NCBI GenBank assembly: GCA_003118195.1
Contig: BEXV01002533.1
Span: 42,588-59,581, forward strand
DNA length: 16,994 bases
Source of the DNA: Hemicentrotus pulcherrimus
Lineage: Eukaryota > Echinodermata > Echinoidea > Camarodonta > Strongylocentrotidae
Reading direction: 5' to 3'
Below, one piece after another: positions 9,701-16,395 of this stretch (positions are counted from its first letter, which is position 1; every line of letters starts with the position of its first letter). The notes beneath the pieces were generated by a model, which was not told the origin of the DNA, did not search any database, and saw only the letters and a program-made list of their open reading frames with translations. The translations under genes were made by a program, and so were the position numbers.

Positions 9701-10288
9701 ATAAAAGAAACCTTAGGTTACGCTTTTTCACTTTTTTAAACATCATGTATCTTTTTTCTAATGGACTTTTAAATAATTTCAACCAAATCTCTAATCAATT
9801 TTAATGAATGAATCCACAACGTTCATGGCCTTGCCGATCCAATATTTGAAAATATTGCCTATATTAAAGACAATTTTATTATGAAAAATATGAAGGTATT
9901 TATTTCAAACTAGAGAAATTAAATTATGTTTTACGATGAGGATTATATAAAAGTTTCCTAATCCGATGTTTTATTAGTAAAGGAGTAAAATTCATGCTCT
10001 GGCTTGCCATTTATAATCCCTTGAACAACACAAACAATCCTAATGTCTTATTCACAATTAGGGGGAAACCAGCCACCATCTATACCAGCAACACCACAGA
10101 CCAACCAGGGCGGGGCCATGTCAATGTTTGGGAATTCCCCTACCTCACCTCAGCCAAGTCAGACCCAGCAGGAACCAGAGTCAATGGGATTCAGCTTCAA
10201 TTTTGGTGGGGAATCCCCCTCCCAGACTCCCGCTGGTGGAGAGAACGAGAGTGGGGACAGCAGGCCTGGTGGGTTCTGCCTGTTCTAA
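700..10288 (+). CDS. SIX6OS1: SIX6OS1 (C14orf39)-like synaptonemal complex central element protein, 15 coding exons
   Basis: In vertebrates SIX6OS1 works in meiotic prophase nuclei as a synaptonemal complex central-element protein and partners SYCE1. I built the model from splice sites: 700-778, 1374-1430, 2067-2193, 2563-2652, 3042-3244, 4059-4101, 4426-4546, 4809-4906, 5292-5706, 6446-6649, 7133-7256, 8184-8356, 9110-9172, 9501-9558 and 10062-10288. All phases agree, and the total is 2082 nt (693 residues plus stop). Residues 17-272 are mostly charged coiled coil. The best family signals are a YNTVWKSYEEIY segment near residue 126, PPFQSITDF..KIAEIKVSTQDT near 188-211, SPGFSYS near 559-565, and a Phe/Gly/Ser C-terminus with GFSFNFGG and a final FCLF. 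From memory, the human protein (587 residues) has matching Y-rich, PFPSLTKW-like, SPGLSF-like and Phe-rich terminal segments in the same order. Identification rests on remembered similarity, not a search. An alternative is another coiled-coil meiotic protein, but I consider that less likely. Confidence 0.78.
1153..1476. repeat. Cluster of AGATCT/TCTAGA (CTAG-rich) motifs in introns 1 and 2
   Basis: Stretches built from TAGATCTAG and GGTCTAG occur at about 1155-1189, 1273-1296 and 1453-1472. A further TCTAGTCTAGA lies near 1546. The motifs are near-palindromic and absent from most of the window. Function unknown. Confidence 0.5.
1374..1430 (+). CDS. SIX6OS1: SIX6OS1-like coding exon 2
   Basis: A 57-nt exon between a TTTCCTAG acceptor and a GTAAGT donor, phase 1 in and phase 1 out. 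It encodes residues 27-45, a Lys/Glu/Gln-rich coiled coil (FEKKQQIQELEKEKQQIG). The following 636-nt intron has more CTAG motifs and AT-rich sequence but no gene. Confidence 0.75.
2067..2193 (+). CDS. SIX6OS1: SIX6OS1-like coding exon 3
   Basis: Acceptor CCATCTAG, donor GTAGAT, phase 1 in and phase 2 out. It encodes residues 46-88, a continuing charged coiled coil with IQRMEEKLCRIDEETK and two Cys residues. No stop occurs in the chosen frame. The following 369-nt intron contains a C13 run at 2338-2350. Confidence 0.72.
2563..2652 (+). CDS. SIX6OS1: SIX6OS1-like coding exon 4
   Basis: Acceptor TCCCATGCAG and donor GTAAGA, phase 2 in and phase 2 out. It encodes about residues 88-118 (SVLNFHLEAKKKEFQLLTEK...), coiled coil. 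The following 389-nt intron is AT-rich with nothing recognisable. Confidence 0.75.
3042..3244 (+). CDS. SIX6OS1: SIX6OS1-like coding exon 5
   Basis: Phase 2 in and phase 1 out, with a GTAAGT donor. I chose the acceptor after CCTTCCTTTTATCAAAG for its pyrimidine tract. A second AG 18 nt downstream (exon start 3060) is in the same frame and would drop six residues. It encodes residues 118-185: the HYNTVWKSYEEIY segment, then ELMKWQLEVLQQKEAVKEGR and a helix ending EEICA. This tyrosine-rich stretch followed by a long helix is one of the clearest similarities to the S6OS1 family. Confidence 0.8.
4059..4101 (+). CDS. SIX6OS1: SIX6OS1-like coding exon 6 (43 nt)
   Basis: A short exon between a CCCTATTGCAG acceptor and a GTATCC donor, phase 1 in and phase 2 out. 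It encodes the core NMPPFQSITDFIIK, about residues 186-200. Joined to exon 7 it gives a PPFQSITDF...IAEIKVSTQD block that I match to the PFPSLTKW...ETQD block of vertebrate SIX6OS1. The weak donor and small size mean this exon could be missed by automatic prediction. The preceding 814-nt intron holds several CATCTACT motifs. Confidence 0.72.
4426..4546 (+). CDS. SIX6OS1: SIX6OS1-like coding exon 7
   Basis: Acceptor TGCCTGGTAG, donor GTAAGG, phase 2 in and phase 0 out. It encodes residues 200-240 (AEIKVSTQDTQTETEQLM..., VAEKEIQILQDTQAEIIK), the last part of the conserved coiled-coil region. The frame is fully open. Confidence 0.78.
4809..4906 (+). CDS. SIX6OS1: SIX6OS1-like coding exon 8
   Basis: Acceptor after TTCTTGATACTAG, donor GTAGTT, phase 0 in and phase 2 out. 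It encodes residues 241-272, an almost uninterrupted Lys/Glu/Gln/Arg helix (KLEEKRKEEEQERQRMEKEK...). This is a low-complexity single helix or coiled coil, so similarity here is not specific to the family. Confidence 0.75.
5292..5706 (+). CDS. SIX6OS1: SIX6OS1-like coding exon 9 (largest exon)
   Basis: Acceptor TAATATCACAG, donor GTAAGA, phase 2 in and phase 0 out. It encodes residues 273-411. The charged helix ends (KKKEEQQNTANSK), then comes SMYKFGQFLQRAPTASQ and a long disordered region rich in Pro, Ser, Ala and Gly, with basic patches such as VDRGGRRPAPM. GC content is clearly higher than in the flanking introns. Inference: this tail is an unstructured region like that of the vertebrate protein. 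Confidence 0.8.
6000..6298 (-). mobile_element. tRNA-derived SINE-like repeat in intron 9
   Basis: On the minus strand the head carries a perfect RNA polymerase III A box (TGGCTCAGTCGG, at 6270-6281). Downstream is a B box (GTTTCAAATCC, at 6227-6237) that matches the tRNA consensus at 10 of 11 positions. The anticodon arm does not pair well, so it is not a working tRNA. The body and tail (down to about 6000) are assigned only by continuity and their boundary is uncertain. The element is antisense to the host gene. Confidence 0.6.
6446..6649 (+). CDS. SIX6OS1: SIX6OS1-like coding exon 10
   Basis: Acceptor CAATTTGTCCAG, donor GTGTCT, phase 0 on both sides (68 codons, residues 412-479). The product is disordered, Thr/Pro/Gln-rich (NIQTPTRPTHSKTTLGQ, then AATPHQQPTLQ). 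It ends with an exact 15-bp tandem duplication encoding ADMGP twice. The following 483-nt intron is AT-rich with nothing recognisable. Confidence 0.75.
6605..6634 (+). repeat. Exact 15-bp coding tandem duplication
   Basis: GCTGATATGGGACCC is repeated twice head to tail in exon 10, giving ADMGP twice. Zero divergence suggests it is recent or variable in length. Confidence 0.9.
7133..7256 (+). CDS. SIX6OS1: SIX6OS1-like coding exon 11
   Basis: Acceptor CTTTCCCATACAG, donor GTAGGC, phase 0 in and phase 1 out. It encodes residues 480-520, an acidic, Gln/Pro/Gly-rich stretch (QQPGGPEDGEMSCIPHQLME...). The chosen frame is required by the exons on both sides. The 500-bp inverted-end element of intron 11 starts only 13 nt after this exon. 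Confidence 0.7.
7270..7769. mobile_element. 500-bp element with inverted ends (MITE-like) in intron 11
   Basis: The left end CCCCTGTTCACACACAA is mirrored at the right end, where the complement reads CCCCTGTT, then a short insertion, then CCACACACAA. Inside, an imperfect inverted repeat of about 35 bp pairs 7277-7311 with 7442-7476 (core CGTGATTAGGCGTGATT and its complement). The word GTGTGTGGAC or a close variant recurs near 7351, 7468, 7616, 7666 and 7742. No transposase is encoded. This fits a non-autonomous, hairpin-forming DNA transposon; no target duplication is clear and the superfamily is not assigned. Confidence 0.55.
7690..7724 (+). repeat. Short tandem repeat GATGATTCTTTATA
   Basis: The 14-bp word occurs twice, about 18 bp apart, inside the right part of the intron 11 element. 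It probably arose by local duplication within that element. Confidence 0.6.
8184..8356 (+). CDS. SIX6OS1: SIX6OS1-like coding exon 12 (SPGFSYS motif exon)
   Basis: Acceptor CTTATCCTACCAG, donor GTAAGA, phase 1 in and phase 0 out. It encodes residues 521-578: an acidic Thr/Pro segment (EREDETKTPQTPGEQ), then FDLPGFKDFSKSPGFSYS and CRAMFGEPGDATE. From memory, vertebrate SIX6OS1 carries related SPGLSF/SPGLNLF motifs in its C-terminal half. A second copy of the core motif lies in the next intron. Confidence 0.78.
8583..8714 (+). CDS. Possible duplicated exon 12b inside intron 12
   Basis: A 44-codon open stretch in phase 0 on both sides, so it could be spliced in after exon 12 without shifting the frame. 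Its C-terminal 28 codons read FNDFGSAKSPGFSYSCRAMV followed by GDPHYSNE, close to FKDFSKSPGFSYSCRAMF and GEPGDATE of exon 12. The GAG|GTGACA donor lies at the same point as the exon 12 donor. The acceptor I used (GGGGCCAG) has a poor pyrimidine tract. An alternative AG at 8600-8601 (exon start 8602) has phase 1 and would allow use in place of exon 12. It could be a true alternative exon or a decaying copy; with it the protein would be 737 residues. Confidence 0.45.
9110..9172 (+). CDS. SIX6OS1: SIX6OS1-like coding exon 13
   Basis: Strong acceptor CTTTGCTTTGCAG and donor GTAAGT, 21 codons, phase 0 on both sides. It encodes DQTSNNNNFQENPFFSSFFG plus a final Val, residues 579-599, a short Asn- and Phe-rich motif. 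Because it is symmetric it could be skipped without a frameshift. Confidence 0.75.
9501..9558 (+). CDS. SIX6OS1: SIX6OS1-like coding exon 14
   Basis: Acceptor TTTGGCATTACAG, donor GTAAGT, phase 0 in and phase 1 out. It encodes residues 600-618 (SSKFSDRPTSQRPAQMFGG). MFGG is one of several Phe-Gly motifs in the C-terminal tail. The following 503-nt intron is AT-rich with nothing recognisable. Confidence 0.75.
10062..10288 (+). CDS. SIX6OS1: SIX6OS1-like terminal coding exon 15
   Basis: The acceptor follows GTCTTATTCACAATTAG, phase 1 in, and the exon ends at TAA. It encodes residues 619-693: a Pro/Gln/Thr/Ser-rich region with SMFGNSPTSPQPSQTQ, then ESMGFSFNFGGESPSQ and the C-terminus RPGGFCLF. 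The Phe-rich FSFNFG motif and aromatic C-terminus resemble the Phe-rich end of vertebrate SIX6OS1 as I remember it. Confidence 0.8.
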
Positions 10289-10410
10289 TTCCTGTTTTGC
10301 ATTAAAGCCAGTGATATTGGTTTCTAGGTTGTTATCTGAATTTCGGCACTCACAACTCCTTATTTCCACATTTCTTCAAACTTCTTATCATAAATAATGT
10401 ACAAGGCTCC

Positions 10411-10416
10411 AATAAA
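10411..10416 (+). promoter_or_regulatory. Candidate poly(A) signal of the SIX6OS1-like gene (proximal)
   Basis: AATAAA lies 123 nt after the stop codon and is followed by a GT-rich stretch (CTTGGTGTATGTATATG), as expected for a cleavage site. The use of this signal is an inference. Confidence 0.5.
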
Positions 10417-10570
10417 TCTTGGTGTATGTATATGCATTGCTAATTCAGTATACTTAACTATGATCCCTGTCAGATTGCAACATTATGCAGCGAGTGCACC
10501 AGTTATATACATGTTACTGATATGTTTTAAGTATATTTCTTATGTCTGTATATGAGAATTATAGATGAGT

Positions 10571-10576
10571 AATAAA
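10571..10576 (+). promoter_or_regulatory. Candidate poly(A) signal of the SIX6OS1-like gene (distal)
   Basis: A second AATAAA, followed within 40 nt by the T/G-rich CTTCTTTTGGTGTAATG. It may be an alternative or the main 3' end; the sequence alone does not decide between the two. Confidence 0.45.
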
Positions 10577-11764
10577 TCAATATGTGTATCAGTGCTTCTT
10601 TTGGTGTAATGTTTGAACTATTACTTATATGTTCAAAGTGTTTGATGTATAGAAATCAATATTAACTTTTAGAAATATGTCTTAATCGTTTGCTCTAAAT
10701 GCAAGGAAATTTATCATATACCTCTATCTTTCAATACTGTGCTACCAGTCAACTCTTGGTGGCGCCATTGGCACAAATATCATACACATTAAATGTTAAT
10801 TATGTTTTGCATATAGGAGCAGAGCCTGTAGTAATTTGAAAAAAAAGCTTGGTTTTCATTAATGTGTACTTGAAAAATATGTTGCTTGGAAATGATTACA
10901 TCCTCAAGTATTGAACCTCTTTTCATAACAAATATTTCTTTATGATTATATCTGTAAACTTTCTTTGACTCTTGTTATATAATAATTTATTGAAATTGGA
11001 AATTATGAACACATTGTTTTGGGTAATATATAAGATAAAAATTGATGCAAACATGAAACAAACGAGTTTGGTTTGAATATGGTTATATATGTATTGACAG
11101 TCATATTATAAGTACTTATGGACAGAGAATGCAATTTCAAACAAAAAAACGAACAAAAACTAATCATATATTTTGTAATGCCAATGCTCTTGCCAAATCT
11201 GAAGGAAAAAAATCCATATTAGTGAAACTGTCTTTTAAATTTGCTTTTATCAGCAATTGTTGTTTTTTATCTTCAGAAAAAAAGCCTTTACTGATAATTT
11301 TTGATTGTGTCCATCTTTAGAAAAAAGAAAGAAAATGAATATGCTACATTTACGATTAATAAACAACAACTTTAGGTGGCTTTCTTGTCGGCAAATTGTT
11401 TTTTCATCAATAAATTGTACTCTGTATACTCTAAGCCTAAGATTAGTCTAGGGTATTCTTTGATAGATATTTCATATCCCCTGATAATCTTTCCATATTT
11501 GCTCTCTATGTTTCTTAATGTTTTATTGCTCAGATTTCTAAATATCTATTAATATGAAACAATAAATCTGTTAAAGGTTCTCAAAAGTACTCATTGTATT
11601 TTCTATGATTTTAGTGTCCCCTTTATTGTTATTTTGTATTGCCAATTGTAGGGTGCATTACAGAGAGGAGTCAAATGCTATGGAAAAAGGAAGAGTGGAG
11701 GTGTGAAATGGCTAATTACATGCAATAGGAATATTAGAGTGGAGAAACTTAGCAAGAGAATAAC
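10577..11764. other. AT-rich 3' flank, no gene seen
   Basis: It follows the candidate poly(A) sites of the SIX6OS1-like gene. Open stretches here are short, biased in composition and lack splice or protein-family signals. I see nothing else in it. Confidence 0.6.
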
Positions 11765-11793
11765 GGGGGAGAGGAAAGAGAGTGAGAGTGAGT

Positions 11794-11841
<48 letters not shown>

Positions 11842-11895
11842 GGGAGGTTGAGAGAGAGAGTGAGGAAGAAAGTACGAGAGATAGAAGAAAGACAG
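11765..11895 (+). repeat. (GA)n microsatellite in a purine-rich tract
   Basis: A nearly pure (GA)n run at about 11799-11838 is flanked by GTGA and GGAAGG variants over some 130 bp, almost all purine on the plus strand. It lies in the intergenic region. Confidence 0.9.
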
Positions 11896-12580
11896 TACCG
11901 AAGGGATGGAATACAAAAGAGGGTGGGGGAGAAGGGGGTTGAAAGTATTATATTTATATCGACAACATCACAAAAAATAAAAAGTCAAACACCTTTGAAT
12001 CATCTTTCACAATATCAAATTTATTAACATCGATATTTATCATGGAAGAAAGCATGGCATACAATGGTGATTGTTGCGACAAAATAACAATATCAATATC
12101 AGATTCTCGCGTTCACATAACATCATTTTATCGTCAATAATACAACTTCTATGGCTAATACTATATTGGGGCTGGCATGCTAATGCAATAGGAAACTGTC
12201 ATTGATATACATGTACACTTAAGAGATCACATGAGATTTGAAAGTTTTCGATATTGAAATATTAGCTTTGAAAAGAGGTGTATGTCGAGCACACTAGGAG
12301 AAAACAAATTGTGCTTTCATACATTTTTGATTGCGTTTCATCACATAGTATTTCGAAAACGTCCATATCCCCCCGCACCGCGTTCCACTACTTGCATTAA
12401 AGAGTAAAGCAACGCTAACTGGTCTGGCAAATTGCACCCCTGTTTTACCAATCTATGGAGACGTAATTTCAAACCAACTAGAATATCACAATTTCCATTA
12501 AAATCAGGAAAGATGCAAGGTAGATATCAAGATGATAACAACGATAATGATAAAAATAGTTTTACATTTTCACTAATCTT
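11896..12580. other. Intergenic DNA, nothing recognisable
   Basis: AT-rich single-copy-looking sequence between the (GA)n tract and the SINE-like repeat. No coding, RNA or repeat signal is supported. Confidence 0.5.
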
Positions 12581-12586
12581 CCTAAG

Positions 12587-12870
12587 AATAATAATAATGA
12601 AAATAATAATAGTGGCTTTCTAATTATAGCGCACATGTCCGTCGCGTCGTGACTCTCTTTGCGCTGTTCCGATTATGCTGCCACTGCGGCGCTCTAGCAT
12701 TTCATTTCAAGGAATTAATTCCTGCCAGATACCCATTTCGTCACCTGGGTCGAGTGTGGCAAATTTAGATCGATGTCTTACCAAGGGACATTAGTACCGT
12801 GGCGGGAATCGAAGCGAGGACCTTCTGATCGACAGTCCGATGACATATCCACTCGACCACGACACCTCAT
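12587..12870 (-). mobile_element. tRNA-derived SINE with ATT-type tail
   Basis: On the minus strand the head (from about 12868) has an A box TGGTCGAGTGG (12849-12859) and a B box GCTTCGATTCC (12805-12815), 10 of 11 to consensus, in tRNA-like order and spacing. A tRNA-unrelated body of about 200 nt follows. The 3' end reads GCGCTATAATTAGAAAGCCA and then an ATT-rich simple tail. Such GCGCTATA...ATT tails are, to my knowledge, common in invertebrate SINEs that borrow LINE 3' ends. It may belong to a known echinoderm SINE family; an alignment is needed to name it. Confidence 0.7.
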
Positions 12871-13900
12871 AGAATGTTGATTTATTCGATATCTTAGCCC
12901 GTGATCCATTCTGTTTGTTAATCAATCTCATAGACACAATGCTTACGTTTAGGGATCCATCATGGTATTGATAAAGCTTAAGTTAACAACAAATATATAC
13001 AGGCTATCCTAAATCATAAATAAATATAAAAACATAACATCAATAACATCATTACTTCATTTAAATAAATGCATAAAAGAATGGTCAGAAAGCCAAAGCT
13101 ACCAAAAGCCCTCTTCACAAATAAAAGCGAAAAAATATTACATCACAAGGTATTTTCTATAAAGGTTAAACACATACACGTTATACGAATAAAACTGATA
13201 CTGATTTCTTACATAGAGTCAAGGCATTTGATAAAATGTCACACTAATAATTGAATACATGCTATTGGAATGTAAATCTAAATTACACCTACATATTCTA
13301 AATGGTAAATGCTAGCAATGTGCGATTACTTTGTGATTATTCACATGCCTATAGGTCTTACTAGAATCACAATGGTCGACAAAGTTAGATTGAGCCTTAC
13401 TGTCTATACGGTATTCATTTTTATTCGGCGTGGGTTCTTTGACCATAAGAATAACAATAAGAGTTACAAAGAATATAATCATTATGATCATGTTGTTTTT
13501 TAATTCTGTGAAAACGCTTGCCTTATTGCAACATCACCAGTATTAGCTTAAAGTACATCTACATAATTTAATTTAATAAATGGTATTTATTTGCAATCAT
13601 ATGGACTAACACTGACATTGTGTATTGCATTCCCTTTCCCTGCTGTAAAATGTTTCATTGTTTCCGATAGGTTATGCACGACATTTCTATAAAGACGTCC
13701 ACGTATTAAGACTTTGCAACCGGCTCATATAGTAGTTACAAAGATTGTCCATGTTTGAAAGTTGAATAACACTATATCCACATACCATTATACCTTTACA
13801 ACATTAAGGTATGATAACTTGATTTCTATGAGCCTTATTTGGATGATAACTTGCGATATATAAGCATGCTAAACTATCCTGCACCGTAGGCCTATAAAAG
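12871..13900. other. AT-rich intergenic DNA, no gene seen
   Basis: Open stretches on the plus strand (for example 13069-13254 and 13309-13503) are AT-biased, lack family signals and have no plausible splice partners. I see nothing else in it. Confidence 0.55.
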
Positions 13901-13902
13901 AT

Positions 13903-14291
13903 GATAGAGGAAGAATCTTTAAAAAAAGGTAAAATAAGCTGAAGGAGAAAAAGAAAGAAGGCACAAATGAAATGAGAAGGAAGGATACACAAAGGAAGGA
14001 AAGTTAATATGGTGTAACATGCGGGGGATACTGCTGGTGATGATGGTGATGGTGACAAGGGGCGATGATCATGATGATGACGGTGACGACGAAGATGATA
14101 ATGAGGAAGGAGGATGAGAAGGAGAAGAAGAAGAAAAGGACAAAGAAATATGATGGAGGTATTGATAACGATGACAATGGTGACAATGGTGAAGATGACA
14201 ATGAATAAAAAGAAAGATGAGGAAGATGAGCAAAAGAGGAAGAAAAAGAAGAAATTACGATGAAAGAGAAAATACGAAAATACGAAATATG

Positions 14292-14332
<41 letters not shown>

Positions 14333-14345
14333 ACAAGAAAGAAAT
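13903..14345 (+). repeat. Long polypurine tract with GAT repeats and (GA)n
   Basis: About 440 bp in which the plus strand is strongly purine-rich. A GGAAGGA/GAAGAAG stretch is followed by a GATGATGGTGATG-type triplet block (about 14037-14110 and 14160-14205). It ends with (GA)n at about 14299-14328. It creates long Ser/Leu/Phe-rich open frames on the minus strand that are not genes. Confidence 0.85.
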
Positions 14346-15106
14346 AAGAAATACCCGTAATATACCTTTTCAATGAATCTCTTTCAAGCTTTTCAAATAT
14401 TAATGTTTCCTCTATCATCTATCCATTGCATCACTTTCCTGTTCGTATCAACCACAATTTCGAATAAATAATTGTTCAAGTGTGTAAAAATCAAACATTA
14501 ACTCTACGAATTGAAAGGGGTAGTAACATGTATGTATGAATCCTTGATTAATAAATAAGTAGTATTGTAGGGTTATTATTTGTTGAATGATCATCACAAT
14601 GATTAATGAACCAGCGATGCCCCCCTTCCCCAATGGAGTCCATTCCTATCCAACAGGTGTTTGTCGTTACCCATCAAGGTATGTATCGTGAAGCATTCCT
14701 ATAGCACCCCCCCCCCTCAAGCACCTCTAAATGACAGGTCTTTATCTACCAAAAGACCTAAAATGGTTAATAGTCCGATAAAATGTTATTGCTTTACTGT
14801 CGATTCGCCTTCCCGATACGAATCAGGCTTACATTTTAAGTCGGCTTTTCTTACTAAATTTCGGTTAAGTGAATTATAATTCCTCAGAGAAAGCATTTTT
14901 TTAAATTGAAGAGGAAAGTCGAAACCCTATATAAATAAAATTGAAAATAAATCAAATGCCCTGTGTTATCTTTCTCTGTACACATAATACGACGGTGAAA
15001 AGGCTTATAATGAGGACATGAATATATAAAAATCATAACTCTGAACGCAAATCTTCAGTTAATTTGGCACCTGTCCAAGATTAATTGTGAATTAAACAAC
15101 CGTTAT
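14346..15106. other. Intergenic DNA, nothing recognisable
   Basis: AT-rich sequence with a C10 run at 14707-14716. No coding or RNA signal is supported. The right part may be 3' flank of the receptor gene. Confidence 0.5.
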
Positions 15107-15112
15107 TTTATT
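15107..15112 (-). promoter_or_regulatory. Candidate poly(A) signal of the receptor gene
   Basis: TTTATT on the plus strand is AATAAA on the receptor strand, about 630 nt past its stop. I saw no nearer canonical hexamer, but noncanonical signals cannot be excluded. Confidence 0.3.
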
Positions 15113-15739
15113 ACTTCAAATGCCAGTCATATGTACCTCGCAACATTTAAGATTCATGACGTGCAAGACCGTACACAACATAGCATCTGCCAGTGCTCAA
15201 GGTTGACATAGCTTTCATCCAGTTGACGTCAAAATGGGGAAGGAACAACATAACAACAAACAATAATAACTGTTAAAAAAAAAATCATTATTCTTAAGCA
15301 ACATAAAGAATCCAGACAAAATGGATACCACTGAGTTGCAATACTGTAGTCACCCTAAAGTCATTGCATCAATCAATCAATTTCAAATGTGTTGAACAAA
15401 GTTTATCGCTTCCTCACGTTTTTAAACTGCATAATAATGCGCTGTGGTCAGTTGTCAATAATAATCATGTAGGAGCTGATTTCGTCGGCACCTTCATTTC
15501 ATATGATCAAGATAACTGTTGGAAGCAGCTGTTGAGCTAATATGCTACTACATGTGGAACTGCGGAGCGATTGCTATTGATATCCACTTGCGTTTTCCTG
15601 CAATATTTTGCATCACTTTTGTTTTCAAAAATATCAACAACGTCGATAAGTATTTCGCATAATGTTATCACTTATTTTCCTCCTTCACATCAATATAAAC
15701 ATTATTAAAAATAGTCTTGAGTTATCATTATCTCTGATT
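15113..15739 (-). other. Probable 3' UTR of the receptor gene
   Basis: Minus-strand sequence between the receptor stop codon and the candidate poly(A) signal. AT-rich, with no other feature seen. The assignment depends on that poly(A) signal being used. Confidence 0.35.
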
Positions 15740-16395
15740 TTAGTCTTCAGCCGGCGGCTCCCTTCCCGGTGATCGCTGAAGAAGCAATACCAGTGCTGTC
15801 ACTGTTGTACAGATTACGAATACTACCAGCAACACCCTGTCTAGAACATGTGCCACCTTGCCCCAGTCCGATTTCAACTGGTTTTGTCTTTCCCGCTTCT
15901 TTTGCAGGTTTTTCATATGTTTAAAGATGTCGCCGCAGCTTCGTTCGAGTCGTGCCAGGCGCCGGTCCTGCATCGACTCCAACTCGCCCATCCCGCCGCC
16001 GACGTCCCTGTCTTCGAGTAGCATATCGGACTCATTTCCCGGCGTCGTCGCTGTGCCGAAACGAACGTGCATGCTGTTTCGGCTCGGCGTTTGGTTGTAT
16101 TGATTTAATGTGGCATGCCCGGTTTCTGATCGCTGGTGGCTGCCATTTTGAAAGTTGTTCGTGGTGTAATGGCCGCCATATTGTCTGTAGTCGGAGCTAT
16201 CACGTCCTGATCGCCGCGACCCAGATGAGCAGGGTTGCACACATAGCACCTTGGCGATGTAATCCAGTGCGAAGACGCGAAGCCAACGCGGGACGTCTTG
16301 CCCTTCAATCTTTCCACGCTCGTTGACGTTCAATACAAATACATTCATGGCGGTAGACAGGGATATGAGGAACATGGTGGCAGCGTAATATTGTC
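15740..16395 (-). CDS. Nicotinic acetylcholine receptor subunit (alpha9/alpha10-like), last coding exon, partial gene
   Basis: This is the C-terminal 217 residues of a pentameric Cys-loop receptor subunit, a ligand-gated cation channel of the plasma membrane. The exon starts after an AG acceptor (read as TTTTCCAACAG on this strand), with two bases completing a codon, then QYYAATM. Residues 5-24 are TM3 (MFLISLSTAMNVFVLNVN). Residues 34-52 are the post-TM3 helix VPRWLRVFALDYIAKVLCV. A polar loop of about 75 residues follows, then the MA helix at about 131-186 with DWGKVAHVLDR. TM4 is about 187-206 (LLVVFVICTTVTALVLLL), followed by a short tail ending PPAED. VP.W.R..LL...A..LCV and W..VA.V.DR are nicotinic receptor signatures, and the first is closest to alpha9/alpha10 as I remember them. 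The ligand-binding domain, TM1 and TM2 must lie in exons beyond the right edge, so the exact subunit and ligand are not settled. The exon is GC-rich compared with its flanks. Confidence 0.85.

Noticed and set aside
9994..10397. Alternative frames of 103 and 89 codons over exon 15
   Set aside because: The frame continuing from exon 14 gives the FSFNFGG tail. The other frames do not join exon 14 in phase.
12805..12859. Functional tRNA gene on the minus strand
   Set aside because: Same reasoning: good promoter boxes but no convincing cloverleaf, and a long SINE body and ATT tail follow.
13804..14418. Open frame of 204 codons on the minus strand, rich in Ser, Leu and Phe (and an overlapping one of 110 codons)
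   Set aside because: It is produced by the polypurine tract, which lacks stops on the pyrimidine strand. It is low-complexity, with no domain or splice context.
15952..16326. Plus-strand open frames of 124 and 81 codons opposite the receptor exon
   Set aside because: They are antisense shadows of the GC-rich receptor exon, whose own frame shows clear membrane helices and nicotinic motifs.
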